The notes below the pieces were generated by a model that saw nothing but the letters and a program-made list of their open reading frames with translations, searched no databases and had not been told where the DNA came from. A DNA stretch of 10,171 nucleotides from Chloroflexota bacterium. Lineage in GTDB: Bacteria > Chloroflexota > Limnocylindria > Limnocylindrales > CSP1-4. The DNA lies in contig JAJYGK010000066.1 of the NCBI GenBank assembly GCA_021790715.1, positions 1 to 10,171 of the forward strand, in the 5' to 3' direction. Of this stretch, positions 4,940 to 10,171 are shown in pieces. The stretch's first letter is position 1, and every line of letters starts with the position of its first letter. The position numbers and the translations under genes were made by a program.

Positions 4940-6567
4940 CCGGGCGATCCGCCGGGCCGTCCGCCGCCCCGGAGCTCGTCGCCGAGGCGTTCGGCTGGAC
5001 GTACCGGGGGCGGACCCGCCCCGCCCTCGCGGGCCTCTCGTTCCGCGTGCCGGCGGGCTCCGTCCTGCTCGTGATCGGGCCGTCGGGCAGCGGCAAGAGC
5101 ACACTGGCGCGGGCGTTCGTCGGGCTGGTCCCTCACGAGATGGCGGGGACCTGGTCGGGTTCGCTGCGCGTCGGCGAGATGGACGTCGCGACGACGCCGA
5201 TGCAGCGCGTCGCGGCGCGGGCCGGGATCGTCTTCCAGGAACCGGAGAGCCAGCTCGTGATGCCCCGCGTCGAGGACGAGGTCGCGTTCGGGCTCGAGAA
5301 CCGGGGCTGGACGCGCGATGCGATGCTGGCGCGGGTGCCGGAGGCGCTCGAGATCGTCGGCCTCGGCGGCTTTCGGCGCCGCTCCACCGCGGCGCTCTCC
5401 GGCGGCGAACAGCAGCGGCTCGCGATCGCCGACGTGCTGGCCCCGCTGCCGGGCCTGCTCGTGCTCGACGAGCCGACCGCCAACCTGGATCCGCCGGGGA
5501 TGGAGCAGGTCTTCGAGCGGATCGCCTCCATCGCGGCGACCCGCGAGCGCACGCTCGTCGTGGTCGAGCACCGCCTGGACGCCGCGCTGCCGCTGGCGGA
5601 CCTCGTGCTGCTCCTCGACGGCACCGGCCGGCAGATCGCGTTCGGGGCCCCGGACGAGGTCGGCCGCGCACATGCCGCGGAGCTCGACCGCCTCGGCAGC
5701 TGGGTCCCGCGTGCCTGGTCGGCCTGGGCCGGCCGTCCGGGAGATGCGGGAGATCGCGTCGCGAGTGCCGTCGCGGCCACGGCCGGCGAGCGCGCTCGCC
5801 CGTCCCCGCGTCCGGATCGCGCCGGAGAGCCGGTCCTGGAGGCGGCGGCCGTCACGGTCCGCTATCCGTTCGCTCCCGGCGGCATCGGGCGGCCCGCGGT
5901 CGAGGATGTCTCGTTCTCCCTCTGCCCGGGAGAGCGGGCCGCGCTGGTCGGACCCAACGGGTCGGGCAAGTCGACCCTCCTGTTCGCGCTGGCAGGGCTC
6001 CGGCGCCCTGCGTCGGGGACCGTCCGCGTCGCCGGCGCGGGCGGCCGCGTCGATCCCTCGAGACTGCCCGGCCGCCAGCTGGCGCGCACGCTCGGCCTCG
6101 TGTTCCAGAACCCCGAGCTCGGCTTCGTCGCCTCGACGTGCGCCGGCGAGGTGGCCGCCGGACTGCCGACCTCCGGCCGTTCCGCCGGCCCGGGCGATTC
6201 GTCCGTCGCGGAGGCCCTGCGCGACTTCGGCCTGGCACCGCTCGCCGACGAGAACCCGTTCCGGCTGAGCGAGGGCGAGCAGCGACGGCTCTCGATCGCC
6301 GCCGCCAGCGTCACCAGGCCCGCCGTCCTGCTCCTGGACGAGCCGACGTTCGGGCTCGACCGGCGCGGGGCCGACGCCGTCGTGACCCTGCTCGACGGCC
6401 TCCGGGCGGCGGGCCAGGCCCAGATCATGGCGACGCACGACCCGCGCCTGGTGCCGGCCTGCGATCGCGTCATCGCGCTGGACGCCGGGCGGCTCGTCTT
6501 CGACGGAACGCCCCGGGCGTTCCTGGACGCGCCGCCGTACCGCCCCGCCGGACCGTGGCGGCCGTGA
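4936..6567 (+). CDS. ykoD: ECF transporter double ATPase (fused EcfA-EcfA'), YkoD-type
   Basis: About 543 residues with two complete ABC ATPase domains in one chain. Domain 1: Walker A GPSGSGKST (~48), Q-loop VFQEPESQLV, signature LSGGEQQRLAIA (~154), Walker B LLVLDEPTANLD (~174) and H-loop VEHRLD. A linker rich in Ala, Arg and Pro (~260-295) follows. Domain 2: Walker A GPNGSGKST (~339), Q-loop VFQNPELGF, signature LSEGEQRRLSIA (~444), Walker B VLLLDEPTFGLD (~465) and H-loop ATHDPRL. The FQxPExQ Q-loop is typical of CbiO/EcfA ATPases. Bacillus YkoD is of similar size, about 490 residues. No ATG, GTG or TTG lies in frame between the ykoE shadow region and the GTG at 5047, which would remove the first beta strands before Walker A. 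A CTG at 4936-4938 overlaps the ykoE stop (CTGA), with GAGGG 9 nt upstream (4922-4926), and is the best start. Confidence 0.93.
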   Translation: MTGRSAGPSAAPELVAEAFGWTYRGRTRPALAGLSFRVPAGSVLLVIGPSGSGKSTLARAFVGLVPHEMAGTWSGSLRVGEMDVATTPMQRVAARAGIVFQEPESQLVMPRVEDEVAFGLENRGWTRDAMLARVPEALEIVGLGGFRRRSTAALSGGEQQRLAIADVLAPLPGLLVLDEPTANLDPPGMEQVFERIASIAATRERTLVVVEHRLDAALPLADLVLLLDGTGRQIAFGAPDEVGRAHAAELDRLGSWVPRAWSAWAGRPGDAGDRVASAVAATAGERARPSPRPDRAGEPVLEAAAVTVRYPFAPGGIGRPAVEDVSFSLCPGERAALVGPNGSGKSTLLFALAGLRRPASGTVRVAGAGGRVDPSRLPGRQLARTLGLVFQNPELGFVASTCAGEVAAGLPTSGRSAGPGDSSVAEALRDFGLAPLADENPFRLSEGEQRRLSIAAASVTRPAVLLLDEPTFGLDRRGADAVVTLLDGLRAAGQAQIMATHDPRLVPACDRVIALDAGRLVFDGTPRAFLDAPPYRPAGPWRP

Positions 6568-6574
6568 CGCCCCG

Positions 6575-7360
6575 GTGAGCTTCCTGCCGGCTCCGCTCGA
6601 GCCCGTCCGTCCGGCGCTGCTCACGCGGGTCGCGCCCGTCACCCGCCTCGTGGTCGGGATCGCCTGGCTCGTCGTGGTCGTGCTGCCGGCCGGTCCCGGC
6701 GTGCCCCTCGCCCTGACGGTGGCCGGCGCGGCCGCGCTCGGGCTGCTCTCGGGCCTGCCGCTGGCCCGCGTGCCGGCGCGGCTTGCCCCGCTCGGACTCG
6801 CCGCGCTGGGACTCGGTGTCCTCACCGTCCTGGTCAACCCGGCCAACGGCGATCCCGCCGCCCCCTCCGTGCTGCTGGCGGGCCCCATCCGCATCGCCGG
6901 CGACGCGATCGCCGCCGGCATCACGATCGCGCTCCGGCTGGCCGTCATCGCCCTGGTCAGCGTCCTCGTCTTCGCGACGTCCGACCCGACCGGGCTGGCC
7001 GACTCGCTGGTCCAGCAGTGGCACGCCCCGTACCGGTTCGCCTACGGCACGCTCGCGGCGCTCCGGATCGTGCCGCTCCTGGCGGCCGACTGGGCCGCCT
7101 CCGGCGGCGTGCAGCGTCTGCGCGGGATCGAGCCCGGGGGCGTCGGCGGCCGGATCCGGTCGTTCGGTCGTCGCCTGCTGGTGCTCCTCGTCACGGCGAT
7201 CCGGCGCGCCGAGCGCATGGCGCTCGCGATGGACGCCCGGGGCTTCGATGCCGACCTGCCACGCGGCGTCTACCGGCCGGTACGCCTCGGACGGCTCGAC
7301 CTGCTGGTGCTGGTGGCGGGGATCGGCGTCGCCGTTGCAGCGTTTGCGATCGGTCGGTAA
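6575..7360 (+). CDS. ykoC: ECF transporter coupling permease (EcfT), YkoC-type
   Basis: 261 residues, GTG start 7 nt after the ykoD stop. About five hydrophobic segments (roughly 22-42, 45-62, 70-88, 108-134, 240-260) enclose a long cytoplasmic region. Within that region are the two coupling-helix motifs of EcfT proteins: GVQRLRGIEPG (~178-188) and MALAMDARGF (215-224), each with the Arg-Gly that docks into the ATPases. The protein joins the two ATPase domains of YkoD to the S subunit YkoE. With ykoE and ykoD immediately upstream, the operon encodes a complete dedicated (group I) ECF transporter. It is the last gene of the TPP-controlled unit; the next gene has its own -10 box. Confidence 0.92.
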   Translation: MSFLPAPLEPVRPALLTRVAPVTRLVVGIAWLVVVVLPAGPGVPLALTVAGAAALGLLSGLPLARVPARLAPLGLAALGLGVLTVLVNPANGDPAAPSVLLAGPIRIAGDAIAAGITIALRLAVIALVSVLVFATSDPTGLADSLVQQWHAPYRFAYGTLAALRIVPLLAADWAASGGVQRLRGIEPGGVGGRIRSFGRRLLVLLVTAIRRAERMALAMDARGFDADLPRGVYRPVRLGRLDLLVLVAGIGVAVAAFAIGR

Positions 7361-7384
7361 CCGGGACCGCATGGCGCGCGCCGG

Positions 7385-7390
7385 TATCCT
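7385..7390 (+). promoter_or_regulatory. -10 box of the peroxiredoxin gene
   Basis: TATCCT ends 6 nt before the ATG at 7397. No Shine-Dalgarno site is present between, so the mRNA is probably leaderless. It also indicates that the gene is transcribed apart from the thiamine operon, which ends 36 bp upstream. Confidence 0.6.
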
Positions 7391-7396
7391 CGCCGC

Positions 7397-7882
7397 ATGA
7401 GCCACCTGCACGTCGGGGATCCGGCACCCGATTTCGAACTGCCGGACGACGCCGGGATGATGCACCGACTGTCCGCGCAGCGGCCGCGTCCCGTCGTCGT
7501 CTACTTCTATCCCGCGGACATGACCCCGGGCTGCACGACGGAGGCCTGCGAGTTTCGCGACGCGAACGCCGAGATCCGCGCGCTCGGTGCGGAGGTGTGG
7601 GGAATCAGCCCGCAGGACGGGAAGTCGCACGCGAAGTTCCGCGAGCAGCAGGCGCTGACGTTCCCGCTCCTCGTGGACGCCGACCACGCCGTCGCCGAGG
7701 CGTACGGGGTCTGGGTCGAGAAGAAGCGGTACGGACGGACGTACTGGGGCATCGCCCGCGAGACCTTCCTGGTCGACGAAGACGGGCGGATCGCGCGCGT
7801 CTGGGAGCACGTGAAGCCCGAGGGCCACGCCGCCGAGGTGCTGGAGGCGCTGCGCGGGAAGCAGGCGGCCGCCGCGTCGTAG
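7397..7882 (+). CDS. bcp: Thioredoxin-dependent peroxiredoxin, PrxQ/BCP type
   Basis: 161 residues, the normal size for the BCP/PrxQ subfamily. It reduces hydrogen peroxide and organic hydroperoxides in the cytoplasm with electrons from thioredoxin. The active-site block YFYPADMTPGCTTEACEF gives peroxidatic Cys46, preceded by the family's Thr and Pro, and resolving Cys51 five residues later in the same helix, the atypical 2-Cys arrangement of PrxQ. Other family marks: N-terminal VGDPAPDFELPDDAG, the VWGISPQDGKSHAKFREQQALTFPLLVD segment and the RETFLVDEDGRI strand with its conserved arginine. The ATG at 7397 is supported by protein length and the -10 box 6 nt before it. No redox-responsive regulator is encoded nearby. 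Confidence 0.94.
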   Translation: MSHLHVGDPAPDFELPDDAGMMHRLSAQRPRPVVVYFYPADMTPGCTTEACEFRDANAEIRALGAEVWGISPQDGKSHAKFREQQALTFPLLVDADHAVAEAYGVWVEKKRYGRTYWGIARETFLVDEDGRIARVWEHVKPEGHAAEVLEALRGKQAAAAS

Positions 7883-7937
7883 CAACGGGCCCGGCGACAC
7901 GGGCCCCGGGCACGGGCCCCGGGGCACGAGCCCCGGA
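7883..7937. repeat. GC-rich tandem repeats after the peroxiredoxin gene
   Basis: Starting at the base after the stop codon, units of 13-15 bp repeat: CAACGGGCCCGGCGA (7883), CACGGGCCCCGGG (7898), CACGGGCCCCGGGG (7911) and CACGAGCCCCGGA (7925). Each carries a self-complementary GGGCCC-like core, so the transcript could form several alternative GC hairpins. This may act as a transcript-end structure or be slippage-prone filler; there is no T tract. Confidence 0.75.
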
Positions 7938-7946
7938 CAAACGAAG

Positions 7947-7981
7947 GAGGCATCGACCGTGGGGGGGACGGGCGATGCCTC
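7947..7981. terminator. 9-bp hairpin, possible - strand terminator
   Basis: GAGGCATCG (7947-7955) and CGATGCCTC (7973-7981) form a perfect 9-bp stem around a 17-nt loop. Read on the - strand, the stem is followed by CTTCGTTTGT, a weak T-rich tail; on the + strand no such tail follows. Termination of a short - strand RNA is one reading. On the + strand the stem would cover the AAGGAGG sequence at 7944-7950. Confidence 0.35.
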
Positions 7982-7991
7982 TCCCGAATGA
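7959..7991 (+). CDS. Possible 10-codon small ORF with a strong ribosome binding site
   Basis: AAGGAGG (7944-7950) stands 8 nt before a GTG that opens VGGTGDASPE followed by TGA. This is the strongest Shine-Dalgarno match in the window and has ideal spacing, but the peptide is tiny, resembles nothing known to me, and the region has no clear + strand promoter of its own. It could be a leader-type ORF after the peroxiredoxin gene or a coincidence in a purine-rich patch. Confidence 0.2.
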   Translation: MGGTGDASPE

Positions 7992-8016
7992 TAGACATCC
8001 GAAAGATTCCCGGCAA
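7988..8016 (-). promoter_or_regulatory. Possible - strand promoter in the intergenic region
   Basis: On the - strand TTGCCG (8011-8016) and TATCAT (7988-7993) are separated by exactly 17 nt, a reasonable sigma-70-type promoter and better than any -35/-10 pair found before the annotated genes. Transcription would run into the 9-bp hairpin a few bases downstream. No - strand gene follows in this direction. Confidence 0.3.
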
Positions 8017-8094
8017 CCCCTTCGCACACGGGTAACGGGGCACGGTGCGACGCATGCCAGGAGCGTGCCGGCGGCCCGCTCCGGCGAAGCAGGG

Positions 8095-8100
8095 TAGGAT
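8095..8100 (+). promoter_or_regulatory. -10 box of the PIG-L deacetylase gene
   Basis: TAGGAT ends 7 nt before the ATG at 8108, the same hexamer as before the TPP riboswitch. The position implies a leaderless mRNA and favours the ATG at 8108 over the in-frame ATG at 8099, which overlaps the box. Confidence 0.6.
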
Positions 8101-8107
8101 GCAGGCG

Positions 8108-8833
8108 ATGGCCGATCCGATCCCCCATACCGAGCGTCCCGAACGCCTGATGGTCATCGTCGCCCACCCGGACGACGCCGATTTCGGCCCCGCCGCGACC
8201 GTCGCGCGCTGGATCGACGAGGGCACCGTCGCCGAGCTCGTCTGCTGCACCAGCGGCGACGCCGGCTCCGACGACCCGGACACGGATCCCGTCGAGCTGG
8301 CCGTCCTGCGGGAGACCGAGCAGCGGGCGGCCGCCGACGTGATCGGGTACCGCGCGGTGCATTTCCTGCACCAGCCGGACGGCGCCCTCGAGAACGACCT
8401 CGCGCTGCGCGAGGAGCTGGTCCGGCTCATTCGCGAGATGCAGCCCGACGCGGTCATGACGCCCGATCCGACCCAGGTCTTCGTCGGCGACGCCATGGTC
8501 CAGCACACCGATCACCGCACGGCCGGTCTGGCCGCGGTCGACGCCGTCTACCCGGCGGCCCGGAACGCGATGGCCTTCCCGCACCTCGCGAGGTCCGGGC
8601 TCGCGCCGCACAAGGTCCGGCGCATCTACCTCTTCTGGACCGACCACCCCACCGAGTGGGTCGACGTCTCGGCCCACGTCGACCGAAAGCTGTTGGCGCT
8701 CCGGGCACACGCGAGCCAGCTGCGGGATCCGGCCGGCATCGAGCAGCGCATGCGCGAGCGGCTCGCCGAGCAGGGCGCCCCGATGGGGGTCCAGGCCGCC
8801 GACGCCTTCCGCGTCATCCGCATCGAGCGCTGA
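8108..8833 (+). CDS. PIG-L/LmbE-family zinc-dependent deacetylase
   Basis: 241 residues. The family removes acetyl groups from N-acetylglucosamine conjugates (MshB in mycothiol and BshB in bacillithiol synthesis, LmbE-like enzymes in natural products). Zinc-site motifs are complete: AHPDDAD (H20, D22, D23, with D23 normally a zinc ligand and D22 the general base) and HTDHR (H133, H136). Also visible are TSGDAGS (48-54), RETEQRAAADVIGYRAVHFLHQPDGAL (68-94) and MTPDPTQVF (117-125), all usual in LmbE-like proteins. It has no signal peptide. Nothing nearby suggests mycothiol or bacillithiol synthesis, so the substrate remains open. The start at 8108 is chosen because the -10 box TAGGAT lies 7 nt before it; the open frame reaches 8045 but overlaps the promoter. 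Confidence 0.88.
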   Translation: MADPIPHTERPERLMVIVAHPDDADFGPAATVARWIDEGTVAELVCCTSGDAGSDDPDTDPVELAVLRETEQRAAADVIGYRAVHFLHQPDGALENDLALREELVRLIREMQPDAVMTPDPTQVFVGDAMVQHTDHRTAGLAAVDAVYPAARNAMAFPHLARSGLAPHKVRRIYLFWTDHPTEWVDVSAHVDRKLLALRAHASQLRDPAGIEQRMRERLAEQGAPMGVQAADAFRVIRIER

Positions 8834-8885
8834 GGCGCCGGACCGAGCCCTGGGGGATCGCCTCGAGCGCCGCGGCGCCCACCCG

Positions 8886-10171
8886 TCAGGGTCCCGGGCT
8901 TGCCAGGAGGGGTCGGACGCGGCCCCATTCGTTCCAGAGCAGCGGCAGCGCGCGTGCGCCGGGGCCGAGCATGTCGCCGAGCTGGCCCAGGGAGAGATCG
9001 GGGGCGCGCGACAGCACGAACTCGACGGTCGCGACCCGGGCCCCCTCGAGCAGGCCGGGGATCTCGGCGGCGGCCGGCCAGCGCCGGATCCGCCGCGGAT
9101 CGATCCCGGCGTAGCCGACCGCGAGCGCGAGGTCGCGGGTGGAGGGGCTGCGCCCATCCGCGAACGCACCGCGCCCGTCGTACCGGTACCCGAGGCTCGC
9201 GAGCACCGCGGCGATCTCCCGCGCCTCCTCCGGTGCGAAGGCGGACCAGAACGGATGATCCATGAGCGGATCGACGTGCCCCGCGTCGATGGCCGCCTGG
9301 ACGGTCGCGTCGCGGAAGGCCGACAGCTCGAGGTGCCATCGGTGGGCCTGGTCCGGTGACCCGGAGGCCAGCGCGGCGGCGGCGAGGACGACGGCGCGCT
9401 CGTCGAACTCGAGGATGCGGGTGAGCAGGGTGGGCCGCAGCGAGGGCGGGATGGTTTCGCCGGATGGGGCCACGGGCACGGCGGGTGAGCCGTCCGCTCC
9501 GGGCGCCGGGGTGTCAGTCGCCGGCGCGGTCTCGCGTCGGCCCCTCCCGCCAGCGGCCGCGGTCTCGCTCCCGGCCGCGATCTCCGGCGTCGGGCCCTGC
9601 GGAGGTGCGGCGCGCCCGAACGCGCTGCCGGCAGGGGGATGCGCGTGGCGTTCGGCGCACTCGGCCAGCGACTCTCGCGCGTCCAGCACGGCCGCCTCTG
9701 CTCGCTCCAGGGTGATGCGCGTCGCGTCCACGCCGATCGACCGGGTCTCGATCTCCCGCGCCAGGCGCGTCACGCGTCGTCGCTCGGTCGCGGCGACGCG
9801 CCGGGCCGCCCGCACGCGGGTGTTCAGCTCGTTGATCGTCGTCAGCCACTGCGCCGCCGCCCGCTCCAGGGATGCCGCGTCGCGGGCCGCGGCGCGGTCC
9901 GCGCGGAAGGCCCGCTGGGCCGCCGCCTTCGCCTCGGTGAGCTGCCGCACGTCCATCGCCTCTCCCGCGGCCTCGGCGCGCGCGATCGCGGCGTCGTGCT
10001 CGCGCCGCAGCCGGCGCAGCTCGGCCGCCGCCGCCTCGTGCGCTGCGTGGGCCTGGGCAGCCTCCTCCGTCCGGTGCTCCACCTCCTGCCGTTCCGCGAT
10101 GCACGGGTCCGTCGCGCCTGCGCCGCCGTCCGGATCGGGGGGCGGCGCCGCCGGGGCGTCCGCGGCCGCGG
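8886..10171 (-). CDS. Unrecognised protein: coiled-coil N-terminal part, Pro/Ala linker and globular C-terminal domain (5' partial)
   Basis: A GTG at 10082 would give 398 residues, but the frame continues without a stop to the right edge (adding the Pro/Asp/Ala-rich stretch ...GATDPCIAERQE), so the true start probably lies outside. Residues ~1-150, counted from that GTG, are Ala/Arg/Glu-rich with heptad-like spacing and few helix breakers, most likely a long coiled coil. A Gly/Pro/Ala/Thr-rich linker follows (~152-215). The C-terminal part (~215-398) looks globular and helical, with SLRPTLLTRILEFDERAVVLAAAAL, then DPLMDHPFWSAFAPEEAREIAAVLASLGYRYDGRGAFADG, and ending LPLLWNEWGRVRPLLASPGP. No signal peptide, membrane segment or catalytic motif is visible. 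A structural, DNA-associated or scaffold role is possible from the architecture, but I do not recognise the family. It converges on the PIG-L gene with a 52-bp gap. Confidence 0.65.
   Translation of the reverse strand, partial: AAADAPAAPPPDPDGGAGATDPCIAERQEVEHRTEEAAQAHAAHEAAAAELRRLRREHDAAIARAEAAGEAMDVRQLTEAKAAAQRAFRADRAAARDAASLERAAAQWLTTINELNTRVRAARRVAATERRRVTRLAREIETRSIGVDATRITLERAEAAVLDARESLAECAERHAHPPAGSAFGRAAPPQGPTPEIAAGSETAAAGGRGRRETAPATDTPAPGADGSPAVPVAPSGETIPPSLRPTLLTRILEFDERAVVLAAAALASGSPDQAHRWHLELSAFRDATVQAAIDAGHVDPLMDHPFWSAFAPEEAREIAAVLASLGYRYDGRGAFADGRSPSTRDLALAVGYAGIDPRRIRRWPAAAEIPGLLEGARVATVEFVLSRAPDLSLGQLGDMLGPGARALPLLWNEWGRVRPLLASPGP

Noticed and set aside
4798..6948. 716-residue open frame on the - strand
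   Set aside because: Antisense shadow of ykoD and ykoC with Arg/Gly/Ala-rich composition.
8834..8885. Bidirectional terminator between the PIG-L gene and the coiled-coil gene
   Set aside because: Two GGCGCC palindromes flank the gap, but they are far apart and there is no T tract on either strand.
6470..9169. 899-residue open frame on the - strand
   Set aside because: Antisense to three well-supported genes; absence of stops is a high-GC effect and no domain is recognisable.
1..10171. CRISPR array, tRNA, rRNA, insertion sequence or transposase
   Set aside because: No spaced repeats of CRISPR type, no cloverleaf sequence, no rRNA core motifs and no transposase-like protein were seen.

Overview
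The window is very GC-rich bacterial DNA, densely packed with genes on both strands. Gene content, GTG starts and several apparently leaderless promoters suggest a high-GC Chloroflexota (for example a Limnocylindria/Ellin6529-like lineage) or an actinobacterium. This is inference from style and gene content; no marker gene here settles it.

Left part (1-2518). The end of an ABC-2 export permease runs into the window on the + strand. After a 232-bp convergent gap come three - strand genes: a secreted Pro/Ser/Ala-repeat protein, a short PQQ-type beta-propeller protein, and a YbaK/EbsC-type tRNA deacylase. The last two are one nucleotide apart and form an operon. A divergent intergenic region (2519-2676) carries start-proximal -10 boxes for the deacylase (-) and for a HAD phosphatase (+).

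Centre (3439-7360). This is a thiamine salvage operon. A -10 box is followed by a complete TPP riboswitch, a 14-bp hairpin that buries the ribosome binding site, thiamine pyrophosphokinase (thiN), and a complete group of ECF transporter genes (ykoE substrate-binding subunit, ykoD double ATPase, ykoC coupling permease). The transporter would import thiamine or a precursor, ThiN would convert thiamine to TPP, and TPP would shut the operon off. The sequence contains an 11-bp alternative pairing between the aptamer's 5' strand and the hairpin's 5' arm, so a full two-state translational switch can be proposed. ykoD has no ATG/GTG/TTG in a usable position; a CTG overlapping the ykoE stop is the best candidate.

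Right part (7397-10171). A PrxQ/Bcp peroxiredoxin and a PIG-L/LmbE zinc deacetylase lie on the + strand, each with a -10 hexamer 6-7 nt before the start codon. They are separated by a 225-bp intergenic region holding GC-rich tandem repeats, a hairpin, a possible 10-codon ORF and a possible - strand promoter. The window closes with a large unrecognised coiled-coil protein on the - strand, open at the window edge.

The main points of interest are the detailed TPP switch model, the recurring start-proximal -10 boxes, the CTG start of ykoD, and the unexplained intergenic 7883-8107.
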